Below, one piece after another: positions 33,216 to 41,944 of a stretch of 58,715 bases of DNA. The DNA is from Halobacillus alkaliphilus (lineage in GTDB: Bacteria > Bacillota > Bacilli > Bacillales > Halobacillaceae). Made by a program: the position numbers and the translations under genes. The DNA lies in the NCBI RefSeq assembly GCF_900113125.1, contig NZ_FOOG01000024.1, forward strand, positions 1-58,715. The letters are read 5' to 3'. Every line of letters starts with the position of its first letter. The stretch's first letter is position 1. The notes beneath the pieces are model-generated. The model had not been told where the DNA came from and ran no database searches. It worked only from the letters and a program-made list of their open reading frames with translations.

Positions 33216-34668
33216 GAGTCTCTCCTCCTTCCGACAAAATCCAAGTGTCTTTTCCGCCGCCGCCTTGTGATGAATTCACCACTAACGACCCTTCTTTAAG
33301 GGCTACTCTCGATAAGCCTCCAGGAATGACATGAGTATAGTCTCCAGTCATTACAAACACGCGCAAATCTACATGACAAGGATAAAAACGCCCTTCCTGA
33401 TATGCAGGAGCTCTTGAGAGTTTGATCGTCGGCTGGGCTATATATTGATGGGGAGCTTCAATAATTTTTCTTCTAAATTCATTCTGTTCTTCCGGCTCTG
33501 ATTGCGGACCAATTAACATATCATATCCACCCGAAGCTCCGACATTTTTTATAACTAATTGATCAATGTTTTCAAGAACATACTCAAGTTTTTCAGGGTC
33601 ACTTAGGAAGTAGGTTTCTACATTAGGAATAATAGGTTCTTCGTCTAAATAAAAACGGATCATATCAGGAACATAGACATAAATAGCCTTATCATCGGCG
33701 ACACCATTCCCGATTCCATTTAAGATCGCAACATTTCCTTTTTTGTAAGCCCTGAGTAAACCGGAGACCCCTAAAGCTGAATCCGGGCGAAACGCCTCGG
33801 GATCAAGGAAATCATCATCAATGCGTCTATAAATAATATCTACTCTCTTTAATCCGCGTATAGTCTTCATATAAGCAACGTCATCTTTTACAATTAAATC
33901 TCTTCCTTCTACAAGCTCAATACCCATTTGCTGCGCCAAAAATACGTGATCATAATAAGCTGAGTTATAAATTCCCGGGGTCAGTAATACTGCCGTAGGG
34001 GTAGATTGGGGCTCTGCATTTGGCGGGGTGTGGCTTATAACTGCTTTGTGAAGTTCAGAAACCTGGTGTTCAAGGGTTTCAATTGAATGTTCAAAGAATA
34101 ATTCCGGGTAGACTTGTCTCATCACGTATCGATTCTGAAAAACATAAGACATCCCTGAAGGGTTTCGCAAGTTATCCTCTAGAACCCGGTAATCCCCGTT
34201 TTCATCCTTAATTAAGTCTACCCCTGCCAGAAATACATGATTATTTAAAGGGACGTTTACGCCCCCGATTTGTTTATTGTAATAATAAGGATTGTTCTCA
34301 ATTAGATCTCTAGGTATTATACCTGCTTCTATAATTTTTTGATCGTGGTAAATGTCTTCTAAAAACAAATTGAGGGCTTTTATTCGCTGCTTCATTCCTT
34401 CTTCTACCTTATTCCATTGAGGTTCAGGAATAATAATAGGCACAAAATCGAACGGCATCGTTCGTTCCGTACCTCCTGTATGGTTATAAACTGTAAATGT
34501 AATTCCCTGCCTCAAGAAGTTTAACTGAGCCGTTTCATGTTTTTCACGCAGCTCTTTTTCGGAAAAATTTTCCATTAATTGGTAAAAAGATCTGTAATGA
34601 CGTTTAGGATTCCCATTGTCCTCCATCATCTCGTCAAAAAATACTCCAGTATTATAGTGGTTTAGCAA
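33208..34668 (-). CDS. Circularly permuted ATP-grasp protein (predicted amidoligase)
   Basis: The family (COG2308, CP_ATPgrasp type 2) is shown by EDNLRNPSGMSYVFQNRYVMRQVYPELF, VLLTPGIYNSAYYDHVFLAQQMGIELVEGRDL, GLKRVDIIYRRIDDDFLDP, VKNVGASGGYDMLIG and DLRVFVMTGDY. ATP-grasp enzymes ligate carboxyl to amino groups with ATP. I prefer a TTG start at 34668 (486 aa): GGAGGAG lies 6 nt before it, while the in-frame ATG at 34683 has no upstream site because the GGAGGAG is part of its own codons. First gene of the triad. Substrate unknown. Confidence 0.88.
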   Translation of the reverse strand: MLNHYNTGVFFDEMMEDNGNPKRHYRSFYQLMENFSEKELREKHETAQLNFLRQGITFTVYNHTGGTERTMPFDFVPIIIPEPQWNKVEEGMKQRIKALNLFLEDIYHDQKIIEAGIIPRDLIENNPYYYNKQIGGVNVPLNNHVFLAGVDLIKDENGDYRVLEDNLRNPSGMSYVFQNRYVMRQVYPELFFEHSIETLEHQVSELHKAVISHTPPNAEPQSTPTAVLLTPGIYNSAYYDHVFLAQQMGIELVEGRDLIVKDDVAYMKTIRGLKRVDIIYRRIDDDFLDPEAFRPDSALGVSGLLRAYKKGNVAILNGIGNGVADDKAIYVYVPDMIRFYLDEEPIIPNVETYFLSDPEKLEYVLENIDQLVIKNVGASGGYDMLIGPQSEPEEQNEFRRKIIEAPHQYIAQPTIKLSRAPAYQEGRFYPCHVDLRVFVMTGDYTHVIPGGLSRVALKEGSLVVNSSQGGGGKDTWILSEGGETHA

Positions 34669-34751
34669 CAAATTCTCCTCCATTCTGACGATATGTTTAC
34701 TGCTTACCCTAAGTTTACCGCAACTACACAAAAATTGTAAGAAAATTTAAA

Positions 34752-34791
34752 CAAAAACGTCTCCCGCTGTTATAATTAATAGCGGGAGACG
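34752..34791 (-). terminator. Intrinsic terminator after the MDR oxidoreductase gene
   Basis: CGTCTCCCGCT and AGCGGGAGACG form an 11-bp stem with a 12-nt loop; on the minus strand it runs into TTTTTG. Confidence 0.85.
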
Positions 34792-34806
34792 GGATATTCG
34801 CTCAGC

Positions 34807-35742
34807 CTATTTCATAGTAATAACTATTTTTCCTTTAGCATGGTGACTTTCACTGGCTTCATGTGCTTTTCTTATTCCTTCTTCACTAAGTTTATAACGA
34901 TTTCCTATGACAGAGGTTAACCGTCCTTCTTCCATCATTTCTGCCATTTTAGAAAGTCGCTCACCGTTCGGTTCCAACCAGACAAATCCTGCTTTAACTC
35001 CGTGCTGCTTGGCTTTTTCTTCATCTGGAGGCTGAACAATTGAAGCTAAACGTCCGCCTTCTTTCAGAATACCAAAGCTTTTCTCCTGGTTTTCTCCTCC
35101 TAGTGTGTCGAGCACGATATCTATTTCACTGAGCACCTCAGAGAAATCTTCTTGTTTGTAGTTAATAAAACGATCGACACCAAGCTCTTCTACCCAGTCC
35201 TGATTCTTGCCACTGGCCGTAGTAGCTACATACGCACCCATTTGTTTAGCGAGCTGGATTGCGTAATGGCCAACACCTCCGGAACCTGCATGAATAAGCA
35301 CCCAGTCCCCTTCTTTAATTTGAGCAAAGTCCACGAGACATTGCCAAGCTGTCATACCTGCCAGAGGAACCGCTGCTGCTTCGTCAAAAGGGATATTCTC
35401 AGGAATGCGGGCCAGTTGTTCCTCATCAATTACCGCGTATTCAGCATAAGTGCCCAACCGAGTGGTAGCAGGACGCGCAAAAACTCGTTCTCCTACTTTG
35501 AACTGATCCACATCTTGTCCAACTTCTTTAATTACCCCCGCTGCATCCCAGCCTATAATAATAGGAAAATCAAAGTCCAGCATATCTTTCATATAGCCTT
35601 CTCTTACCTTCCAATCAATCGGGTTAATTGAAGTTGCTTCCATTTCTACTAAAACCTGCCCCGCTTCTGGTTCGGGGGTATCTATTTCTTTCTCTATTAG
35701 TTGGTCAGTACCGCCATATTGTTCAATTACAATAGCTTTCAT
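34807..35742 (-). CDS. Zinc-independent MDR-family NADP-dependent oxidoreductase
   Basis: 311 aa quinone-oxidoreductase-like member of the medium-chain dehydrogenase/reductase superfamily. The GroES-like N-terminus is followed by the cofactor-binding motif VLIHAGSGGVGHYAIQLAKQMGAYVATTAS. The zinc ligands of alcohol dehydrogenases are missing, as usual for this branch. Segments SINPIDWKVREGYM and IIGWDAAGVIKEVGQDVDQFKVGERVFAR are typical. It reduces enones or quinones with NADPH; the natural substrate is unknown. It is transcribed alone, divergently from recQ. Confidence 0.92.
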   Translation of the reverse strand: MKAIVIEQYGGTDQLIEKEIDTPEPEAGQVLVEMEATSINPIDWKVREGYMKDMLDFDFPIIIGWDAAGVIKEVGQDVDQFKVGERVFARPATTRLGTYAEYAVIDEEQLARIPENIPFDEAAAVPLAGMTAWQCLVDFAQIKEGDWVLIHAGSGGVGHYAIQLAKQMGAYVATTASGKNQDWVEELGVDRFINYKQEDFSEVLSEIDIVLDTLGGENQEKSFGILKEGGRLASIVQPPDEEKAKQHGVKAGFVWLEPNGERLSKMAEMMEEGRLTSVIGNRYKLSEEGIRKAHEASESHHAKGKIVITMK

Positions 35743-35903
35743 TAAGTTACACTCCTTATTTATGAAAGGTTACACACCCCTCTGTTTTCCCCTATAATAA
35801 ATTATAAAACGTGATAAGATGAGGAAAGGTTCCAGTACTCATAACCACACAATTTTTATAGAATTTACACCTATCTATTTTTTCACATAAAAGGATGATC
35901 ATA

Positions 35904-38045
35904 ATGATGCAGCAGGCTGAGGAAATTTTACAAAAATACTATGGCTATTCTTCTTTTCGGAAAGGACAGAAAGAAGCGATCAGTCATGTACTCCACGACC
36001 GTAATACATTGGCTGTCATGCCTACAGGTGGGGGCAAGTCGTTATGCTATCAAATTCCAGGCTTAAGTCTTGAGGGCACAGCTATTATTATCTCCCCGCT
36101 TATTTCCTTAATGAAGGATCAGGTTGATGCTCTGAATTCCTATGGAATTGCCGCAACTTATATTAATAGCTCTCTTTCAGCAGGTGAGCAGAGACAGCGT
36201 CTTCAGGATTTAAGACAAGGGCGTTATAAGTTTGTTTATGTTGCTCCTGAACGATTTGATTCCCCTCAGTTTTTGTCAACGATTCAGAGCATTCCCTTAT
36301 CTCTCATTGCCTTTGATGAAGCCCACTGTATTTCGCAGTGGGGACATGATTTCAGACCCAGTTATCGTTCCATCGTACCGACCCTTTACCAGATCACTAA
36401 TTTACCTGTTTTAATGGCGCTCACCGCTACGGCTACCCAAGAGGTAATCCGGGATATTAAACAGCTGATTGATGTACCGGATGAATCGATCGTCAATACA
36501 GGGTTTGCGAGGGACAACTTATCATTCCGCATCATAAAAGGCCGGGATAAAAGGGATTTTGTAGAAGAATATTTGAAAGCCCGCCCTAATGAATCCGGCA
36601 TTATCTACACCGCTACTAGAAAAGATGCGGACAGTTTACAACACTACTTATCTAATAAAGGCTTCTCTGCCGGAAAATATCATGCAGGGATGACAGAAAA
36701 CCAGAGAAAACAGGCTCAAGTGGATTTTGTCCAGGATGAAATTACTACAATTATTGCAACCAACGCTTTCGGTATGGGGATCGATAAATCCAACGTGCGA
36801 TATGTAATCCATTATTCGATGCCTATGAATATCGAATCCTATTACCAGGAAGCTGGACGCGCGGGACGGGACGGTGAGCCTGGTGACTGTGCTCTTTTAT
36901 TTTCCAGTCAGGATATTAATCTCCAGCGTTTTTTAATTGACCAGTCACCTTCAGAAGAAAAAAAGAAAGAGGAATATGCCAAGCTTCAGGCTATGATTAA
37001 CTATTGTCATACCCATACTTGTCTGCAGCAGTATATTCTCGATTATTTCGAAGACCCATTTTCTTCAGAACCTTGTGGTAAATGTTCCAACTGTACGCTC
37101 GTAGGTGAGGTTCAGGACATGACCCTTGAAGCCCAGATGGTTTTATCCTGCGTTAAAAGAATGGGAGAACGCTTCGGTGCAGGTTTAACGGCTAAAGTAC
37201 TGAAAGGGTCTTCCGATCAGAAAGTAAAACAGTTCAAGTTTAACACTCTCTCAACATATGGCATTATGTCCAACTATACGGAGAAAGAATTAACACGCTT
37301 TATCCATTTTCTGACGGCAGAAGGATATCTCACTCCTGGAAAAGGTCGTTATCCTGCTCTACAGCTGACAGATGAATCCGTTACTGTCCTCAAAGGGGAT
37401 AAACCAGTGGAAATGCTCGTGGAGTCCACCACTGCTAAACACGAAAGTAACTACAATGCAGACTATTTTGAAGAACTGCGGCAAATCCGAAAATCAATTG
37501 CAGATGAAGCAGGACTTCCACCATATGTTATATTTTCTGATGCGACACTTAAAGAATTCACCATTTATTTGCCTGAAAATAAACACGAGATGTTAGCTGT
37601 TAAGGGAGTCGGAGAACGGAAATTTGAGCAATATGGAGAAACGTTTTTGGAGACCATTCGCCCATGGGCCAGGGAAACGGATTCGAAGCCCGTTCCTGAC
37701 AAAAGCCCTTCTATCTCTATTAGAAAAAAGGATTCGAATGATGAACGTCCAAGTTACCAGGTTACATTTGAGATGTGGAAAGAAGAACACAAAGAAATCG
37801 GAGAAATTGCAAAAGAACGCGGTTTAAGTTCGCAAACGATAGAAAACCACTTGTTCCGAAGTGCCCAAGAGGGACTGGAGCTGAATTGGGATCGCTGGTT
37901 TAACGAAGAGCAAGAGAAGAATATTCTTCAACAACTTGAAGAAATGGAAGAAAAAAAATTGAAGCCATTGAAAGAGGCTTTGCCCGAAGATTATACGTAT
38001 TCCATGATTAAAGCGGTACTGAACAAGCATGAACTTATGAAGTAA
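35904..38045 (+). CDS. recQ: ATP-dependent DNA helicase RecQ
   Basis: 713 aa from ATG 35904; an ATG three codons earlier overlaps the AAAAGGAT ribosome site. Superfamily 2 helicase motifs are in order: [14 protein letters not shown] (Walker A), [59 protein letters not shown] and [15 protein letters not shown]. The zinc-binding Cys are in [12 protein letters not shown] and CGKCSNC, followed by winged-helix RQC, an HRDC domain near residue 515-590 and a C-terminal helix-turn-helix ([22 protein letters not shown]). The layout matches B. subtilis RecQ-type enzymes that unwind forks and recombination intermediates. It is 26 nt before kynU on the same strand, so some co-transcription is possible. 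Confidence 0.96.
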   Translation: MMQQAEEILQKYYGYSSFRKGQKEAISHVLHDRNTLAVMPTGGGKSLCYQIPGLSLEGTAIIISPLISLMKDQVDALNSYGIAATYINSSLSAGEQRQRLQDLRQGRYKFVYVAPERFDSPQFLSTIQSIPLSLIAFDEAHCISQWGHDFRPSYRSIVPTLYQITNLPVLMALTATATQEVIRDIKQLIDVPDESIVNTGFARDNLSFRIIKGRDKRDFVEEYLKARPNESGIIYTATRKDADSLQHYLSNKGFSAGKYHAGMTENQRKQAQVDFVQDEITTIIATNAFGMGIDKSNVRYVIHYSMPMNIESYYQEAGRAGRDGEPGDCALLFSSQDINLQRFLIDQSPSEEKKKEEYAKLQAMINYCHTHTCLQQYILDYFEDPFSSEPCGKCSNCTLVGEVQDMTLEAQMVLSCVKRMGERFGAGLTAKVLKGSSDQKVKQFKFNTLSTYGIMSNYTEKELTRFIHFLTAEGYLTPGKGRYPALQLTDESVTVLKGDKPVEMLVESTTAKHESNYNADYFEELRQIRKSIADEAGLPPYVIFSDATLKEFTIYLPENKHEMLAVKGVGERKFEQYGETFLETIRPWARETDSKPVPDKSPSISIRKKDSNDERPSYQVTFEMWKEEHKEIGEIAKERGLSSQTIENHLFRSAQEGLELNWDRWFNEEQEKNILQQLEEMEEKKLKPLKEALPEDYTYSMIKAVLNKHELMK

Positions 38046-38071
38046 TTCATTTTATTTCACGGAGGGATAGT

Positions 38072-39352
38072 ATGACAAAACCTAAAATAACATTAGAGAC
38101 GGCAGAAAAGCTCGATCAAAACGATATGCTTCATAACTTTAAAAAGGAGTTCTACACAGACGATAATCGCTTCTATATGGATGGTAATTCATTAGGGCTA
38201 CTTTCCAAAAGAGCGGAGCAGGCTTTACTTACCTCTGTTGACGATTGGAAAACCCATGCGATTGGCGGGTGGACAGATGGACAAGAACCCTGGTTTTATA
38301 TGTCAGAAAAGTTAGGAGCTAAAACTGCTCCCCTGCTGGGTGCCAAACCTGATGAGGTCATCAGTACTGGTTCTATCACTTCCAATCTTCACCAGCTGCT
38401 GACTACATTTTACCGTCCGCAAGGGCAGCGGACGAAAATCCTGGCCGACGAACTGAATTTTCCATCTGATATATATGCTTTAAAAAGTCAATTGGAACTC
38501 CATGGAATGGATCCAGATGAACACCTTATTCAAGTAAAGAGTGATAATGGGGCTACGTTGTCAGAAGAGGATATCATTAAGGAGATGAGAAGCGATATCG
38601 CTCTCCTTCTTCTCCCTTCCGTTCTTTATCGCAGCGGGCAGCTTCTGGATATTGAAAAGATTACAAAGGCAGCCCATGAGCAAGGAATTATTGTTGGCTT
38701 TGATTTAGCCCACTCTATAGGTGCTCTTCCCCATAATCTCGATGATTGGGGCGTCGACTTTGCGGTCTGGTGCACCTATAAATATTTGAACAGCGGGCCA
38801 GGCGGCGTTGGAGGTTTGTATGTAAATGAGAAGCATCTAGGAAAGAAACCTGGTCTTGCCGGGTGGTTCAGCTCAAAGAAAGACAAGCAGTTTGACATGT
38901 CTCACGACTTAACCCATGCTGAAACAGCAGGTGCCTACCAGATGGGAACCCCGCACATTTTGAGTTCCGCTCCTCTTCTGGGTTCTTTAGATCTCTTTCA
39001 GGAGGCCGACATCAAAAATGTACGCTGCAAATCGCTGAAAATGACAAGGCTGATGCTCGACCTGATTTATCAGGAGCTCGACGGATTAGGTTTTCAGATC
39101 ATCACCCCCTTGGAGGACGAGCGCCGCGGAGGCCATATTAGTCTTGTACATTCAGAAGCAGCAAGCATTTGCAAAGCTCTTAAAAAAGAGAATGTCGTGC
39201 CCGACTTCAGAGCTCCGGATGTAATTCGGCTTGCTCCTGTCGCACTTTATACTACTTACAAAGAAGTCTATGAAGTAATGATGATCTTAAAGGAAATTAT
39301 GGTTAACGAAACCTATAAAAAGTTTAAAAATGAAAGGGATATAATTGCTTAA
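38072..39352 (+). CDS. kynU: Kynureninase
   Basis: 426 aa PLP enzyme that cleaves kynurenine to anthranilate and alanine. Family features are [39 protein letters not shown], the PLP-Asp region [43 protein letters not shown] with the Schiff-base Lys in TYKYLN, and [19 protein letters not shown] [15 protein letters not shown] at the end. GGAGGG precedes the ATG. kynB follows after 10 nt. The first pathway enzyme, tryptophan 2,3-dioxygenase, is not in the window. Confidence 0.96.
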   Translation: MTKPKITLETAEKLDQNDMLHNFKKEFYTDDNRFYMDGNSLGLLSKRAEQALLTSVDDWKTHAIGGWTDGQEPWFYMSEKLGAKTAPLLGAKPDEVISTGSITSNLHQLLTTFYRPQGQRTKILADELNFPSDIYALKSQLELHGMDPDEHLIQVKSDNGATLSEEDIIKEMRSDIALLLLPSVLYRSGQLLDIEKITKAAHEQGIIVGFDLAHSIGALPHNLDDWGVDFAVWCTYKYLNSGPGGVGGLYVNEKHLGKKPGLAGWFSSKKDKQFDMSHDLTHAETAGAYQMGTPHILSSAPLLGSLDLFQEADIKNVRCKSLKMTRLMLDLIYQELDGLGFQIITPLEDERRGGHISLVHSEAASICKALKKENVVPDFRAPDVIRLAPVALYTTYKEVYEVMMILKEIMVNETYKKFKNERDIIA

Positions 39353-39362
39353 GGAGGATTTT

Positions 39363-39983
39363 ATGAAACTCATTGATATATCCATGCCACTAAACAACGA
39401 GACACCGGCCTGGCCCGGAGATGAACCTTTCCATTACAAACGCACAATGACGATGGAGGAAACGGGTTCAGTTAACATCGGACAATTTAAAGCAAGCAAC
39501 CACACAGCCACACACGTGGATGCCCCTTACCACTATGATGAGAATGGACTAAAAATAGCTGAACTCCCGCCTGAACGCTTTATCGGTGATGCTCTCGTCG
39601 TGAATATGGAAGGGAAAACCATCATTCAAGCAGAAGATCTTCGTGCTTTTGAGTACACGGGTGTAACGAAGCTCTTATTCCGCACGACAAGCTGGAACGA
39701 TCGGAATGCATTTCCTGAACATTATACAGTTATAAGCAGTGATGCAGCTGAATTTTTAGATTCTCAGGGAATTGACCTCATTGGAATTGATACACCATCG
39801 GTGGACCCTGTGGAGAGTAAAGAGCTTGCGGCTCACCATTCCTTGTATAAGCATGATATTTTGATTATAGAAGGTTTGGAACTCGATCACGCAGCGCCGG
39901 GTGTTTATGAGTTAATGGCTTTTCCATTAAGGATGGAAGAAGCAGATGGCAGCCCAGTACGAGCAATCTTACGGCAAAAATAA
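39363..39983 (+). CDS. kynB: Kynurenine formamidase
   Basis: 206 aa from ATG 39363 (MKLIDISMPLNNETPAWPGD), with AAGGAGG just upstream; an ATG six codons earlier lies in the end of kynU. Cyclase-family metal hydrolase that turns N-formylkynurenine into kynurenine. The metal-binding motif HTATHVDAPYHY (HxxxHxDxP) and GIDTPSVDP are visible, as is HHSLYKHDILIIEGLELDH. It is the second gene of kynU-kynB and is followed by an 18-bp stem terminator. Confidence 0.96.
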   Translation: MKLIDISMPLNNETPAWPGDEPFHYKRTMTMEETGSVNIGQFKASNHTATHVDAPYHYDENGLKIAELPPERFIGDALVVNMEGKTIIQAEDLRAFEYTGVTKLLFRTTSWNDRNAFPEHYTVISSDAAEFLDSQGIDLIGIDTPSVDPVESKELAAHHSLYKHDILIIEGLELDHAAPGVYELMAFPLRMEEADGSPVRAILRQK

Positions 39984-40022
39984 AACTCGAGCGCATATGG
40001 TCTTCATATGCGCTCGAGTTTT
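39982..40022. terminator. Bidirectional terminator between kynB and the BCCT gene
   Basis: A perfect 18-bp stem (AAAACTCGAGCGCATATG and its complement) with a 5-nt loop and T runs on both sides, between convergent genes. Confidence 0.93.
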
Positions 40023-40024
40023 TC

Positions 40025-41551
40025 TTATTTTTTCAATAAATTTTGTTCTTTTGCCATTTGCTTAGCCACTTTAGGGGCCAGCCAAATCATTGGCAGTAAA
40101 AGAAGCGAAACTGGAACAGCAGTTACAACGATAAAGTTCTGAAGCTGAGTAATTCCGCTGTTCCCTGTAATGAGGAGAATAACAGCTACCGAGCCCATCA
40201 ACACAGCCCAGAATACACGAACCCAGCTTTGAGGGTTGCCTTCACCGGTTACGGCCATAGCAATCGTATAAGACATAGAATCACTAGTCGTAACAACAAA
40301 TAGAATAGTTAAGATTAAAAACAACGGTGAAATTATGCTGGCAAGTGGAAACTGTTCTGTAATAGCGAACATGGCCGCCGGGTTCCCTGCTGCATTGAGA
40401 GCATCAGATACAGAGCCAGGATTGTTTAGTTCAAAGAATATTCCAGATCCGCCTAATACGGTGAACCAGAACGTTGAAATAACTGGTGCAAATACGGATA
40501 CTGCAATAATAATATCACGGATCGTCCGACCTCTTGATATACGGCTGACAAGAATAGCCATCATTGGTCCGTACCCAATAAACCAGCCCCAGAAAAAGAC
40601 GGTCCATCCGGATAACCAGCCTGTATCCCCGCGGAAGGTACTCATCGGAATAAACCGATCAATATAAGTACCAAAACCTGAGATAAAGTGATTTAAGATA
40701 AATCCTCCAGGTCCAAAGATCACAATAAATACCATTAAACCAATTGCTAATCGAACATTAAAGCTACTTAGATATTGAATTCCTTTATAGAGTCCCGTTA
40801 CTGCGGAAATGGTAGAAATTAATACCACAGCAAAAATAATGGTGAACTGAGTACTGAACTGGTTAGGAATACCGAATATTTCCTGTAGTCCGTAGCTTGC
40901 CTGCAAACCAAGAAAACCTATCGGTCCAATAGTACCTGCGGCCACAGCAATAACAGAGAACGCATCAATTAATGTACCGAACCAGCTATGGCGGATCTTT
41001 TCACCAAAAATCGGATACAAGAGAGTACGTGGTTTCATCGGCATGCCTTTATGATAATGTCCATACATCATGACAACGGCACTTATCGTACCGAGGATGG
41101 CCCAGGCTAAGAAGCCCCAGTGCATAAAGCTTTGAGCAAGCGCGGGATTGATAGCTGCCTGCGTCCCCGCTTCGATTCCTGACTGATGAGGGGGAACGGT
41201 GAGGAAGTGATACATAGGTTCAGCTGCTGCCCAGAATACTCCTCCGCCAGCAAGTAAGGTAGCCATAATAATGGACAACCATTTGTAAAGACCAATTTCC
41301 GGCTTATCCATATTTCCCATTTTGATGTTTCCATATTTAGAGAAACCTAACCCAATACCTACGAAAAACGTTGCAAGCATAAGAACCTGCCAAAAAGCCC
41401 CAAAGTATTTCGCTGACCAGGCAAAGCTTTTGTTAACAATTGTTTCTATTAAATTAATATCAATAAGTGCAACGACCACGAAGAGTACTAAAATTCCTCC
41501 ACTAATCCCGAAGACCGGCCAATCAATTTGACCTGTTTGTTTGTTATTCAT
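40025..41551 (-). CDS. BCCT-family (betaine/carnitine/choline) transporter
   Basis: 508 aa with 12 membrane segments, a secondary carrier of the BCCT family. The Trp-rich signature is seen as TGWLSGWTVFFWGWFIGYGPMMAILVSRISRGRTIRDI, with GGGVFWAAAEPMYHF and VTTSDSMSYTIAMAVTGEG. These carriers take up glycine betaine or related quaternary amines with Na+ and serve osmoprotection in halophiles; which compound is used here is uncertain. It is monocistronic, converging on kynB. Confidence 0.93.
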   Translation of the reverse strand: MNNKQTGQIDWPVFGISGGILVLFVVVALIDINLIETIVNKSFAWSAKYFGAFWQVLMLATFFVGIGLGFSKYGNIKMGNMDKPEIGLYKWLSIIMATLLAGGGVFWAAAEPMYHFLTVPPHQSGIEAGTQAAINPALAQSFMHWGFLAWAILGTISAVVMMYGHYHKGMPMKPRTLLYPIFGEKIRHSWFGTLIDAFSVIAVAAGTIGPIGFLGLQASYGLQEIFGIPNQFSTQFTIIFAVVLISTISAVTGLYKGIQYLSSFNVRLAIGLMVFIVIFGPGGFILNHFISGFGTYIDRFIPMSTFRGDTGWLSGWTVFFWGWFIGYGPMMAILVSRISRGRTIRDIIIAVSVFAPVISTFWFTVLGGSGIFFELNNPGSVSDALNAAGNPAAMFAITEQFPLASIISPLFLILTILFVVTTSDSMSYTIAMAVTGEGNPQSWVRVFWAVLMGSVAVILLITGNSGITQLQNFIVVTAVPVSLLLLPMIWLAPKVAKQMAKEQNLLKK

Positions 41552-41677
41552 TGATGAACTCCTTTATATTATGATGAATGCTTTTTAACACAATTAAATA
41601 CTCTAACACTATCCTTATTATGGTGTAAAGTTTAAACTTTTAGCCGTATGATTGTAATCGGGGGGCTCTAAACAAAT

Positions 41678-41703
41678 TGACCACGACAGTGTTGTCGTGG
41701 TCA
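41678..41703 (-). terminator. Intrinsic terminator after the 57-residue gene
   Basis: TGACCACGACA pairs with TGTCGTGGTCA around a small loop. On the minus strand it runs into ATTTGTTT, a weak T tract. Confidence 0.65.
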
Positions 41704-41707
41704 GTTC

Positions 41708-41881
41708 TTACTCTGCTTCATCGTAATCTATATTTTTATCCTTATGACGCTTTTGACATTCTTTACAAAGCTTAATTTCGGCTTCTTTCTTAGAAGTTAA
41801 TAATTTACCACAATTGCTGCATTTTCCAAACTCATTAGGGTTTGCCTGAAAACCTGGAAGTTCGTTTTCTGGTCCTGGCAT
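41708..41881 (-). CDS. Small zinc-ribbon-like protein
   Basis: 57 aa, starting at ATG 41881 with AGAGGAG 8 nt upstream and ending at TAA. The centre has two CxxC knuckles, CSNCGKLL near residues 21-28 and CKEC near 39-42, spaced like a small zinc ribbon; the rest is acidic at both ends. It sits alone between two larger genes with its own hairpin terminator. Function unknown; similar tiny zinc proteins in Bacillaceae are uncharacterised. Confidence 0.7.
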   Translation of the reverse strand: MPGPENELPGFQANPNEFGKCSNCGKLLTSKKEAEIKLCKECQKRHKDKNIDYDEAE

Positions 41882-41944
41882 TCTCACTACTCCTCTCAGT
41901 AAATGTGTTTATGCTTTTTCATTCCCATAATTCACTTTCTTCAA

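Noticed and set aside
35152-35631. 159-codon plus-strand frame opposite the MDR oxidoreductase gene
   Set aside because: The MDR gene carries clear family motifs; the opposite frame has no ribosome site and no recognisable protein.
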